This document shows positions 8,241-16,513 of a stretch of 28,867 nucleotides of DNA, one piece after another. Under the pieces are notes generated by a model that saw only the letters and a program-made list of their open reading frames with translations, did no database searches and had not been told where the DNA came from. The position numbers and the translations under genes are program-made. Position 1 is the first letter of the stretch. Each line of letters opens with the position of its first letter. The DNA comes from Desulfobacterales bacterium (GTDB lineage: Bacteria > Desulfobacterota > Desulfobacteria > Desulfobacterales > UBA11574), in the NCBI GenBank assembly GCA_012974475.1, contig JAAXQD010000193.1, positions 1 through 28,867 of the forward strand, in the 5' to 3' direction.

Positions 8241-8325
8241 TAGACGCCGGGTAAGATGCGCTAACCAATAAAACATGAATTTACATAAAAAATAACAGCT
8301 ACAGTTCATTATTAAGGAGGAAAAA

Positions 8326-9558
8326 ATGGGAACAGCAGCAAAAATTATGGTCGTCGATGATGAAAAACAGATCTGTCAAAATGTGGAAAAAATCCTTTCC
8401 AAAAACAATTACGAGGTCATTCGCGCAACCAGCGCCAAAGAGGCCCTGGAAAAAATGGCCAAGGATTCGTTTTCGCTTCTTATCTCCGATATCGTTATGC
8501 CCGAGATGAATGGCCTTGAGTTTCTGAAACTGGTTAAAAAGGAATGGCCGCTGACCAAAGCTGTAATGATGACAGCCTATGCGTCCACAGATACGGCGGT
8601 TAAAGCCATACGGCTTGGGGCTCTGGACTATTTTTCCAAACCGTTCACTCCTGATGAGTTGAGATCTACGGTTGAACGGGCCCTGTCCGGAGATTTAATT
8701 GAAGCGCCGACAACGGAGAAGGAAAAAGAGATCATTGATGTGGATATTCCCTTTGACAGAGATGATGTCGCAAAATATACCGGTGAGGACTTTGTAGGCA
8801 GGCTGGGTCCTTCGGATATGCCGGTGGTTGAAGCAGCACCGGAAACCCTTGAAAATTACTGTGCATTGGGAAATATGGTCTGTGATATTTTCAAAAAGCT
8901 GGAGAATACATGTAAGGGGGGGATTAAAACCGGAGAATGCCCACAGCTAAAGGCCAAAAAGAAAAAAGCCGCCAAAGCGAAAAGGTTTGACGCTGAAAAA
9001 CTGATCGGCATCGATTCTCCGTTTAACTACGAAGAAGTGGTTTCAATAACCGGTCCTGAATATGTTTTGAACATGCACCACGAAGGGGTTGCTTTTATGC
9101 CCTATGAAGAACTCAGGCAGAACGTTGCACGGATGATGACAAAAGCGCCCGAACGTCCGGCAAACGTTATAGAGATTCCGAGAGAAACCGTGCCGGCGGG
9201 AATTCTGGTGATTGATGACGAAGTCGCTGTCAATAATAATATCCGGAAAATACTCTCCAAAAAAGGTTTCAATGTGGATCAGGCTGTCACCAAAACCGAG
9301 GCGCTTGAGAAAATAGAAGAAAGCGCTTACGCCCTTGTTCTGTTGGACCTGAAAATTCCCGAAGTAAAAGATCTGGAGCTTCTAAAAGCAATTCGTGACC
9401 GGAGACCGGACACCATGGTCATTATCATTACCGGTTATGCCAGTATCGAGACGGCAGTGGAAGCCTCACGGCTGGGAGCTATCGATTACCTTGCCAAACC
9501 GTTTACACCCGACGAAATCCGGAACGCAACTGAAAAAGCTTTCCGTCTCGCCGCTTAA
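8326..9558 (+). CDS. Double-receiver response regulator with duplicated middle motif and Cys-rich linker (410 aa)
   Basis: Receiver 1 spans about 4-122 (D10/D11, phospho-acceptor D55, K105) and receiver 2 about 291-408 (D297/D298, D341, K391). Between them lies a region that matches no output domain I recognise. A motif occurs twice, about 136-169 and 226-262: an Asp, then PF, an acidic pair, V, three residues, TG and V. A linker with four cysteines (C179, C186, C196, C205) and a Lys/Ala-rich stretch separates the copies. No DNA-binding or enzymatic domain is present, so it may act as a phosphate sink, scaffold or partner-binding regulator. AAGGAGG lies 6 nt before the start. Upstream are a sigma-54 promoter and the signalling genes; downstream are a terminator and the formate dehydrogenase operon. 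Confidence 0.88.
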   Translation: MGTAAKIMVVDDEKQICQNVEKILSKNNYEVIRATSAKEALEKMAKDSFSLLISDIVMPEMNGLEFLKLVKKEWPLTKAVMMTAYASTDTAVKAIRLGALDYFSKPFTPDELRSTVERALSGDLIEAPTTEKEKEIIDVDIPFDRDDVAKYTGEDFVGRLGPSDMPVVEAAPETLENYCALGNMVCDIFKKLENTCKGGIKTGECPQLKAKKKKAAKAKRFDAEKLIGIDSPFNYEEVVSITGPEYVLNMHHEGVAFMPYEELRQNVARMMTKAPERPANVIEIPRETVPAGILVIDDEVAVNNNIRKILSKKGFNVDQAVTKTEALEKIEESAYALVLLDLKIPEVKDLELLKAIRDRRPDTMVIIITGYASIETAVEASRLGAIDYLAKPFTPDEIRNATEKAFRLAA

Positions 9559-9563
9559 GACAA

Positions 9564-9604
9564 AAAGAATCTCCCAACCACTTTTTGGTTTGGGAGATTC
9601 TTTA
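9564..9604 (+). terminator. Strong rho-independent terminator after the double-receiver gene
   Basis: AAAGAATCTCCCAACCA pairs with TGGTTTGGGAGATTCTTT with one bulged base and a short loop. It starts 5 nt after the stop codon and separates the regulator from the downstream operon. Confidence 0.85.
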
Positions 9605-9753
9605 AAAATCAAATTTATTCCCGACTAAGATCTCGTATTATTTTCAAGCGGTCAATTATGACAACCCGCTTTACCGTTACACTTCTATTCAAAAAGGGCA
9701 TATCTTTTTAAAAATTCTCCATTATCATCCCCCCGACAAACCTTAGAATTTTA

Positions 9754-9780
9754 TTGACAAACTTTATAATACTTTATAGT
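9754..9780 (+). promoter_or_regulatory. Candidate promoter of the fdh/hdr operon
   Basis: A perfect TTGACA (9754-9759) is followed at a short 15-bp spacing by TATAGT (9775-9780). A perfect TATAAT at 9765-9770 with a weaker -35 box is an alternative. Transcription would begin near 9787, just before the palindrome. Confidence 0.45.
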
Positions 9781-9803
9781 TAAACTGCTTGGTTCAATCT
9801 AAC

Positions 9804-9819
9804 GTAACGGTAGCGTTAC
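9804..9819. promoter_or_regulatory. Candidate operator (GTAACG-N4-CGTTAC)
   Basis: Perfect 6-bp arms GTAACG and CGTTAC flank GTAG, about 17-32 bp downstream of the predicted start of transcription and 50 bp before the first gene. The position suits a repressor. The cognate regulator is not identifiable in the window. Confidence 0.45.
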
Positions 9820-9869
9820 TTTTCAACATATCGCCCTAAAATTGCCCTTTTTTCAAGGAGGATAGAACG

Positions 9870-10271
9870 ATGCCCAAAGATGTAATCGGATCGGTTCTGG
9901 TTTTAGGTGGAGGGATTGCCGGAATGCAATCCGCTCTGGATCTTGCCAACTCGGGATATTATGTCTATCTCGTCGAAAAATCCCCGTCCATTGGCGGAGT
10001 TATGGCTCAACTGGACAAAACTTTCCCCACCAATGATTGTGCTATGTGAATTATTTCACCCAAACTGGTCGAGGTCGGCCGGCACCTGAATATTGAAATC
10101 ATCACATACGCGGATCTGGAATCTGTGGAGGGATCCGCCGGAAACTTCAAAGTAAAGGTTAAAAAACGGGCGCGTAGTATCGATATGGATCTCTGTACGG
10201 GCTGTGGGAACTGCGTTGAAAACTGCCCGGTTGTAAACATACCGATGCCCAAAAATCAGGTTAAAGCTTAG
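9870..10271 (+). CDS. hdrA: Short HdrA-like flavin/iron-sulfur selenoprotein (133 aa, Sec60 at UGA 10047-10049)
   Basis: Translated with UGA as selenocysteine, this is the N-terminal module of the sulfate-reducer HdrA family. It has the FAD-binding start VLVLGGGIAGMQSALDLA, then GGVMAQLDKTFPTNDCAM, Sec, and IISPKLVEVGRHLNI. Cysteine is normal at the UGA position (CAMC). One [4Fe-4S] motif, CTGCGNCVENCP, lies near the C-terminus. Full-length HdrA proteins are several times longer; this one ends 17 residues after the last cysteine, and the continuation is found inside the 1076-aa protein encoded at 12778. AAGGAGG lies 7 nt before the start. A bSECIS-like hairpin begins 15 nt after the UGA. A true stop would leave only 59 residues and cut the gene inside a conserved motif. 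It is probably the flavin centre of the complex, first in the operon. Confidence 0.85.
10065..10082 (+). promoter_or_regulatory. bSECIS-like hairpin of the hdrA fragment
   Basis: CTGGTC pairs with GGCCGG (six pairs, two of them G-U) around the loop GAGGTC, 15 nt after the UGA. The loop contains GGUC, as does the fdhA hairpin in this operon. Recognition by SelB is inferred. Confidence 0.6.
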
Positions 10272-10316
10272 TATAATTCATGCCAATTCATTTTGTTTCA
10301 TTAGGGGGGCGAGCAT

Positions 10317-10829
10317 ATGAGTCAGGCAGCTCAGATTAAAAGCGTTCAGTTTGAAAGTGTTCCATCCATAGAAATCGATTATATGGAACTTGATAATATC
10401 ATCGCCAATGAATTTAATAACGACAAAGAAAATCTGATTATGATTCTTCAGGCGATACAACGGCGTTACAACTTTCTACCCCGACCGGCCCTCGCTTATC
10501 TTTCCACCAAACTTGACGTACCATACAGTCAGATTTACGGTGTTGCGACATTTTACAGCACTTTCAGCCTTGAGCCCAGAGGCAGAAATATCATATCGAT
10601 CTGTCTCGGTACGGCCTGCCATGTTAGAGGCGGGGAAAGAGTTCGCGAAAAAATTGAGGGGGCCTTGAACCTCTGTGACGGGGAAACCACCGAGGACCAG
10701 CGCTTTACCTTAGAAACGGTGCGGTGTATCGGTTGTTGTAGCCTTGGACCGGTGATCAAAATCAATGAAGACACGCATGGTCATATTTCTTCCGACCAAG
10801 TGGAAAAAATTTTAGATCCGTATGAATAA
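10317..10829 (+). CDS. nuoE: NuoE-like thioredoxin-fold [2Fe-2S] subunit (170 aa)
   Basis: This is the small diaphorase subunit, carrying one [2Fe-2S] cluster on a thioredoxin-like fold. The four ligands are visible as C96-x4-C101 (CLGTACHVRGG) and C137-x3-C141 (RCIGCCSLGPVIKIN). The N-terminal helical part has the family signature YNFLPRPALAYLSTKL and IYGVATFYSTF. The length is normal for NuoE/HoxE/HylC. A GGGGGG-rich ribosome site precedes the ATG. It lies 45 nt after the HdrA fragment and 19 nt before the NuoF-like gene, as in soluble NAD-linked hydrogenases and formate dehydrogenases rather than respiratory complex I, since no membrane subunits are present. Confidence 0.93.
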   Translation: MSQAAQIKSVQFESVPSIEIDYMELDNIIANEFNNDKENLIMILQAIQRRYNFLPRPALAYLSTKLDVPYSQIYGVATFYSTFSLEPRGRNIISICLGTACHVRGGERVREKIEGALNLCDGETTEDQRFTLETVRCIGCCSLGPVIKINEDTHGHISSDQVEKILDPYE

Positions 10830-10848
10830 ATTTTAAGAGGCCAGCGCC

Positions 10849-12750
10849 ATGAAAATCCAGTCAGTAAAAGATCTAGAACAAATCCGCCAAGATTACAGCC
10901 AGAGACTGTACTACCCGGAAGCCGTCAAGGTAAACATCGGAATGGCTTCTTGCGGTATCGCAGCAGGGGCCAAGGCATCATTTGACAAGGCGATTCAAGA
11001 GTTTCCCAATGGAAACGGTATCGATATCAGCCAAACCGGCTGTATCGGTTTCTGTGAAGTTGAACCCCTGGTTGAAATATTAGGGCCCGGTAAACCACGG
11101 GTAATGTATAAAAATATTACCGAGGACAAGATTCTGGAGACCATTCAGGATTATAACGAAAACAAATTTAACAAAAAGTGGATTCTGGGACAAATGCGCG
11201 ATCCGCGATCGCTTCTGGAAGATGATATCGAAAACCCCTTGGCAGGTGTAACACCGCTTGAAGAGATTCCTTTTTTGGAAGAGATCCCCTTTTATCATAA
11301 ACAGGTTAAAATCGCCCTGCGAAATTGCGGATATATCGATCCGGACAGTATTGAAGAATTCATCGCCAAAGATGGATATTTTGCTTTCCTTAAGGCACTC
11401 CATGATATGGAGCCCAAAGAAATTATTCAGCAGGTTAAGGCGTCGGGACTCAGGGGCCGCGGTGGCGGCGGATTTCCCGCCGGGATCAAATGGGAAACCT
11501 GTGCCAGACACAACGGTGATAGATATATCATCTGTAATGCCGATGAAGGCGATCCCGGCGCCTACATGGACCGCAGCATACTAGAGGGCGATCCTCACAG
11601 CGTTTTGGAGGGGATGTTAATTGCGGCACTGGGCATTGGATCCAATCAAGGCTTTATCTATGTTCGCAACGAATATCCTCTGGCTGTCAAACGTCTGGTA
11701 TCGGCGATTAAAGCGGCTGTTAAATACGGGTTGCTCGGGGATAACATTGCCGGATCTGATTTTAATTTTAACATTAAAATCTCAACCGGAGCCGGTGCTT
11801 TTGTTTGTGGCGAGTCGACTGCATTGATGGCGTCTCTGGAAGGTCAGGTGGGCAGGCCCAGGGCTAAGTATGTCCATACAGTGGAAAAAGGTTTCAGGCA
11901 AAATCCTTCAAATTTAAACAATGTGGAAACGTATGCCAATGTTCCTGCCATTCTTTTAAAAGGGGCCGACAATTTCGCCAAGATGGGAACAACCCACAGC
12001 AAGGGTACAAAAGTTTTCAGTCTTGTGGGGAAAATTAAGAACACCGGCCTGGTGGAAGTACCCATGGGGATTTCGCTGAAAGACATTGTTTTTGACATCG
12101 GCGGCGGCGTTCCTAGAAAGAAAAAATTTAAAGCGGTTCAGACCGGCGGTCCCTCGGGAGGATGTATTCCGGAACAATTTTTAAACTTGGGTGTCGATTT
12201 TGATGAGTTGACAAAGGTCGGCTCCATCATGGGTTCCGGCGGTATGATCGTCATGGACCAAGACACCTGTATGGTCGATATCGCCCGTTATTTTCTAGAT
12301 TTTCTCAAAGAGGAATCATGCGGTCAGTGCAACCCCTGCCGTGAAGGGATTACAGCGATGCTGGATATTCTGACCGATATTTGCACAGGAAACGGTAAAG
12401 AAGGCGACATCGAGCTTTTGGAAGAACTGGGTATGATGATCCAGAAATTTTCCCTCTGCGGGCTGGGAACCTCGGCGCCGAATCCTGTTCTGACCACGAT
12501 ACTTTATTTTCGAGATGAATATGAAGCCCACATTAAGGACAAGAAGTGCCCATCGGGCGTCTGTAAACCTTTGTTTCACTATGAAATTGATGAGGAAGCA
12601 TGCAACGGCTGTACGCTTTGTGCTAAACGATGTCCTGAGGAAGCCATAACCGGTGAAAAAAAAGCGCCCCACGAAATGGAGCAAGAGAAGTGTATCAAGT
12701 GTGGTATTTGCTACGATGCCTGTAAGTTCGATGCCGTTCTCATTAAATAA
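10849..12750 (+). CDS. nuoF: NuoF-like NAD(H)-binding FMN iron-sulfur subunit (633 aa)
   Basis: The order is a thioredoxin-like ferredoxin domain (about 1-115, with C35, C65, C69), the NuoF core with the FMN/NADH-binding glycine loop GRGGGGFPAGIKWE, CNADEGDPGAYMDRS and GAGAFVCGESTALM, an SLBB-like region, the [4Fe-4S] motif ESCGQCNPCREG, and a C-terminal two-cluster ferredoxin (CNGCTLCAKRCP and CIKCGICYDACK). This is the architecture of HydB/HylB/HoxF-type subunits, which exchange electrons between NAD(H) and iron-sulfur chains in the cytoplasm. It is the likely NAD(H) site of the complex. In HylABC and HydABC enzymes such a subunit takes part in flavin-based bifurcation; whether this one bifurcates cannot be read from sequence. 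Confidence 0.93.
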   Translation: MKIQSVKDLEQIRQDYSQRLYYPEAVKVNIGMASCGIAAGAKASFDKAIQEFPNGNGIDISQTGCIGFCEVEPLVEILGPGKPRVMYKNITEDKILETIQDYNENKFNKKWILGQMRDPRSLLEDDIENPLAGVTPLEEIPFLEEIPFYHKQVKIALRNCGYIDPDSIEEFIAKDGYFAFLKALHDMEPKEIIQQVKASGLRGRGGGGFPAGIKWETCARHNGDRYIICNADEGDPGAYMDRSILEGDPHSVLEGMLIAALGIGSNQGFIYVRNEYPLAVKRLVSAIKAAVKYGLLGDNIAGSDFNFNIKISTGAGAFVCGESTALMASLEGQVGRPRAKYVHTVEKGFRQNPSNLNNVETYANVPAILLKGADNFAKMGTTHSKGTKVFSLVGKIKNTGLVEVPMGISLKDIVFDIGGGVPRKKKFKAVQTGGPSGGCIPEQFLNLGVDFDELTKVGSIMGSGGMIVMDQDTCMVDIARYFLDFLKEESCGQCNPCREGITAMLDILTDICTGNGKEGDIELLEELGMMIQKFSLCGLGTSAPNPVLTTILYFRDEYEAHIKDKKCPSGVCKPLFHYEIDEEACNGCTLCAKRCPEEAITGEKKAPHEMEQEKCIKCGICYDACKFDAVLIK

Positions 12751-12777
12751 TCTTCGGATATAATAAGGTTAAAATCC

Positions 12778-15700
12778 ATGATTAAGTTTAAGCTTAATGG
12801 AAAAAAAGTTCAGGGAGAGGAAGGGCAGTATATTCTTCAAGTTGCTGAAAAATACGGGGTTGAAATTCCGACGCTGTGTCACCATAAAGCGCTAGAACCC
12901 GCCGGAATGTGCCGTTTGTGCACCGTGGAGCTTTTTGACGGACGCCGTACACGTTACGTAACCGCCTGTAACTATCCCATCTGGGAAGGAATGGAAATCA
13001 GAACCGACACCGATTCAGTTCACGCAGGCCGAAAACTGATCGTGGAGCTATTGCTTGCCCGCTGTCCGGATGTGCCCATCATTAAGGAACTTGCGGTGCA
13101 ATACGACTTAAAGGAATCACGCTTTAAGATTAGAGATGACACCTGCATTCTTTGCGGTCTCTGTACCCGTATGTGTGATAAAATGGGCAACAGCGCCATC
13201 GGTTTGACCGGGAGGGGTGTAGACATGAAAGTGGATACCCCTTTTCAGGATCAATCCGAAGTCTGTCTGGGGTGTGGTGCCTGTATTTCGGTGTGCCCCA
13301 CCGGCCACCTAAAGATAGAAGACATCGCCAAACATGCCGTTGAGCCAATTCCATCAGAATATGATGCCGGGTTGGCGTTCCGAAGGCCGATCTATGTGCC
13401 GTATGCCCAGGCGGTTCCTAATACGCCGGTCATTGACCGATCCGTTTGTGTTCATTTTAAAACCGGCGGATGTAAAATATGTGCCGAGTCCTGCCCGGTT
13501 GAAGCCATCGATCACTCTCAGCAAGATGAAATTGTTGAGCTTGATGTGGGGTCCATCATCCTTGCGCCTGGATTTGAAGCCTTTGATCCCAGCCGATTCG
13601 ATAGTTACGGCTACGCCAAGCTGCCCAATGTGTTGACCGCTCTGGAGTTTGAAAGAATTTTGTCTGCCACCGGCCCGTATATGGGGCATCTGGTCAGGCC
13701 TTCGGATCAGAAGGAGCCCGAAAAGATCGGCTGGCTGCAGTGTGTCGGTTCCAGAGATCTCAACCGGTGTGATAACGCGTATTGTTCTTCCGTGTGCTGT
13801 ATGTACGCAATTAAGCAAACCGTCATTTCCAAAGAGCACAGCACCAAACCGCTGGACTGTGCGGTGTTTTATATGGATATGCGCACCCACGGCAAAGACT
13901 TTGACAAATATTATGAGAATGCCAAAAAGGAAGGCATCAGATTTGTCCGATCCCGGATTCACTCCATAGATCCGGTGCCCGGAACCGATGATATATCGGT
14001 TCGCTACATTCAGGAAGACGGCACAATCACAGAGGAAAATTTTGATATGTTTGTGCTGTCCGTGGGTCTTGAAATAAATCAGGATGTTGCCGATCTTTCC
14101 AGTCGTATCGGTATCGAACTTGATGACTACCGCTTTACGCAGACCGACAGTTTTCATCCGGTGGCCACTTCTGTACCGGGAATTTATGCCTGTGGCGCAT
14201 TTACCGGCCCCAAGGATATCCCGCAGTCGGTGATGGAAGCCAGTGCTTCGGCCTGTGCAGCAACGGAGCATCTGGCCTCGGCACGCAACACACAGACAAA
14301 GATACTCGAGCTGCCTCCGGAGAGAGATGTTAGTGAGGAACCCCCCCAAATCGGGGTCTTTATATGCAACTGCGGTATTAACATCGGCGGTGTGGTAAGG
14401 GTCCCAGAAGTTGCAAAATACGCCAAAACCCTACCGAATGTGGCGTATGTCGAAGAAAACCTGTTCTCCTGCAGCCAAGATACCCAGGAGAAAATGACGG
14501 ATATCATCAAACAACAGGGCCTCAACCGTGTGGTGGTGGCGGCCTGCACGCCCAAGACCCATGAACCGCTGTTCCAGGAAACACTCATCAATGCCTCTTT
14601 GAACAAATATCTCTTTGAAATGGCCAACATCAGAAATCATGATTCCTGGGTACATTCGGACGATCCAGATGCAGCCACCCAAAAGGCCAAAGATCTTGTG
14701 CGCATGGCCGTGGCAAAAACCAACCTTTTGACGCCGTTGAAGCAAACCGATCTTGCCGTAACCCACTCGGCGCTGGTGATTGGCGGAGGGATTGCCGGCA
14801 TGACGGCTGCCGTCTCTCTGGCACATCAGGGATATCCGGTGGACCTCGTTGAACGGTCTGACAAGTTAGGCGGCAATGCGTTGTTGTTGAATAAAACACA
14901 TAGAAATGAAGATGTTGGAGCTTTTGTTGCAGAACTTGTAACGGCAGTGGAATCCCAAGACCTAATCTCCGTGCATACCCGAACGAACATATCCAATGTT
15001 GAGGGGTTCGTGGGAAACTTCAAGACCGAATTGCGCAATGGGGAATCCGCAAAAGCCGTCGAACATGGCGTGACCGTAATCGCAACCGGCGCCAAAGAAT
15101 ATAAACCCGATGAATATCTTTACGGAAAACACCCAGCTGTGATGACCCATCTGGAACTCGATGATCTTTTTCAGAATAACGATCCCAGAATCGAACAGGC
15201 TAACAATGTCGTTTTTATCCAATGTGTCGGATCCAGAGATGAAGAACGCCCGTATTGTTCAAAGGTTTGTTGTACCCATTCCGTTAAAAGCGCCCTCGAT
15301 TTTAAACAGAAGAATCCGGATGTAAATGTGTCGATTCTTTTCAGGGATATCCGAACCTATGGAAAAAGGGAAGATCTCTATAGAGAGGCAAGAGCTGCCG
15401 GGGTACTCTTTTTTACATATTCGCCGGATCAAAAACCGGAGGTCAGACCTGACGGAGACCGGATCATCGTAGAATTTACAGACCGAATTTTGAACCAAAA
15501 ATTGGCTGTAAGGGCCGATATTCTCTGCCTTGCATCGTCCATTGTCTCTCACTGGGATCATTCGCTGGCCCAGCTTTTCAAGGTCCCTTTGGACTCTGAC
15601 GGATGGCTTTTGGAAGCCCATCAGAAGTTAAGGCCTGTCGATTTTGCCAATGACGGGATTTTTATGTGCGGCATGGCACACTACCCGAAACCCATCGAGG

Positions 15701-16008
15701 AGAGTATCGCCCAGGCCCAGGCTGCAGCCGCAAGAGCTTCAACAGTGCTGGCCTTGGAGAATATCAAAGTGGGCGGCATCGTCTCGGATATTTGTGCCGA
15801 ACTCTGTTCCGGTTGCCTGGGATGTATCAATGTCTGTCCGTATGGCGCCATCATCTTTGACGATCAAAAATTTGTGGCTGAAGTGAATGCAGCCTTGTGC
15901 AAAGGGTGTGGGGCCTGTGCTGCTGTATGCCCCTCTGAGGCACCGGTTCTGATGGGATTTAACAACAACCAAATTTACGCCCAGATCAAGAGCGCATTGA
16001 GCATATAA
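12778..16008 (+). CDS. NuoG-HdrA fusion, HdrL-like large iron-sulfur flavoprotein (1076 aa)
   Basis: Residues 1-90 form a plant-type [2Fe-2S] domain (C34, C45, C48, C64) as in NuoG. Two [4Fe-4S] motifs follow (CILCGLCTRMC at 123-133 and CLGCGACISVCP at 163-174). From about 190 the sequence becomes the middle and C-terminal part of HdrA, with YVPYAQAVPN, a Cys-rich motif (C224, C232, C235, C239), QCVGSRD (321-327) and CGAFTGPKDIPQSV. A second HdrA unit begins near 522 with FICNCGINIGGVV, a full FAD motif ALVIGGGIAGM (665-675), another QCVGSRD and two C-terminal [4Fe-4S] motifs (CSGCLGCINVCP and CKGCGACAAVCP). The first HdrA unit lacks its own N-terminal flavin module, which is encoded separately at 9870. 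The protein is probably the central wire linking NuoEF, MvhD and FdhA. Confidence 0.9.
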   Translation: MIKFKLNGKKVQGEEGQYILQVAEKYGVEIPTLCHHKALEPAGMCRLCTVELFDGRRTRYVTACNYPIWEGMEIRTDTDSVHAGRKLIVELLLARCPDVPIIKELAVQYDLKESRFKIRDDTCILCGLCTRMCDKMGNSAIGLTGRGVDMKVDTPFQDQSEVCLGCGACISVCPTGHLKIEDIAKHAVEPIPSEYDAGLAFRRPIYVPYAQAVPNTPVIDRSVCVHFKTGGCKICAESCPVEAIDHSQQDEIVELDVGSIILAPGFEAFDPSRFDSYGYAKLPNVLTALEFERILSATGPYMGHLVRPSDQKEPEKIGWLQCVGSRDLNRCDNAYCSSVCCMYAIKQTVISKEHSTKPLDCAVFYMDMRTHGKDFDKYYENAKKEGIRFVRSRIHSIDPVPGTDDISVRYIQEDGTITEENFDMFVLSVGLEINQDVADLSSRIGIELDDYRFTQTDSFHPVATSVPGIYACGAFTGPKDIPQSVMEASASACAATEHLASARNTQTKILELPPERDVSEEPPQIGVFICNCGINIGGVVRVPEVAKYAKTLPNVAYVEENLFSCSQDTQEKMTDIIKQQGLNRVVVAACTPKTHEPLFQETLINASLNKYLFEMANIRNHDSWVHSDDPDAATQKAKDLVRMAVAKTNLLTPLKQTDLAVTHSALVIGGGIAGMTAAVSLAHQGYPVDLVERSDKLGGNALLLNKTHRNEDVGAFVAELVTAVESQDLISVHTRTNISNVEGFVGNFKTELRNGESAKAVEHGVTVIATGAKEYKPDEYLYGKHPAVMTHLELDDLFQNNDPRIEQANNVVFIQCVGSRDEERPYCSKVCCTHSVKSALDFKQKNPDVNVSILFRDIRTYGKREDLYREARAAGVLFFTYSPDQKPEVRPDGDRIIVEFTDRILNQKLAVRADILCLASSIVSHWDHSLAQLFKVPLDSDGWLLEAHQKLRPVDFANDGIFMCGMAHYPKPIEESIAQAQAAAARASTVLALENIKVGGIVSDICAELCSGCLGCINVCPYGAIIFDDQKFVAEVNAALCKGCGACAAVCPSEAPVLMGFNNNQIYAQIKSALSI

Positions 16009-16029
16009 TCCATTGGAAAGGAGAAAAAT

Positions 16030-16512
16030 GTGAAAGAAGATAGATTTGAGCCCAAAATAATCGCTATTATGTGTAACTGGTGTGCATATGGAGCAGCCGA
16101 TCTGGCAGGTGTGAGTCGACTTGCATACCCGCCCAATATTCGGCCCATCCGTGTCATGTGTTCGGCGACCGTATCGCCGCACCACATTTTGAGGGCTTTC
16201 CAAAGCGGAGCCGACGGTGTCCTGGTGGGCGGGTGACATGTCGGCGACTGCCATTACCTGTATGGTAATTACATGACGATTAAACGGATTACGTTTCTTC
16301 AGGAACTTTTGGCGTTTATGGGATTAGAAGGTCGGTTGCATTTAGACTGGATATCTTCGGCCGAAGCCCAGAAATTTGTACAAGTGGTCACCAGTTTTAC
16401 GAATAAAATACAATCATTGGGCCCCAGCCCTCTGTCCGGCGACTTTGACATGTCCGCTATTGTAAGTTCATGCGAAGCGGTGCAGGATGCTGCGAGTGTG
16501 GAGGGAGGATGA
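16030..16512 (+). CDS. mvhD: MvhD selenoprotein (160 aa, Sec69 at UGA 16234-16236)
   Basis: MvhD is a small [2Fe-2S] protein that passes electrons from a hydrogenase or formate dehydrogenase to HdrA. Visible features are FEPKIIAIMCNWCAYGAADLAG, RLAYPPNIRPIRVMCS, and GADGVLVGG-Sec-HVGDCHY, where other members have cysteine in place of Sec. The frame continues for 91 codons after the UGA with normal family sequence. The start is GTG 16030, with AAGGAG 6 nt upstream; the ATG two bases earlier is in another frame and runs straight into UGA. The next gene starts 1 nt after the stop. A Sec form of MvhD is known in the family, so this is a confident selenoprotein. Confidence 0.93.
16253..16269 (+). 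promoter_or_regulatory. bSECIS-like hairpin of mvhD
   Basis: A perfect stem, ATTACC with GGTAAT, encloses the loop TGTAT and begins 16 nt after the UGA. An outer CATG/CATG pairing can extend it. The loop lacks the GGUC of the other two elements. Confidence 0.6.
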
Positions 16513-16513
16513 T

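Larger units (their letters stand above)
7918..8325. other. 408-bp regulatory intergenic region
   Basis: This spacer has no convincing gene. It holds two identical palindromic 17-mers and a sigma-54-type promoter ahead of the double-receiver gene. A minus-strand 62-codon frame (8042-8230, GTG start) overlaps these signals and matches no family I recognise. Confidence 0.6.
9605..9869. other. Leader and promoter region of the formate dehydrogenase/Hdr operon
   Basis: With the terminator, this gives a 311-bp gene-free spacer. It holds a candidate housekeeping promoter (9754-9780) and a perfect palindrome (9804-9819). No coding frame is supported and no GG-N10-GC sigma-54 signature was seen. Confidence 0.6.

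Noticed and set aside
13354..14349. 331-codon frame antisense to the NuoG-HdrA gene
   Set aside because: Low-complexity, family-free translation entirely within a well-supported gene on the other strand.
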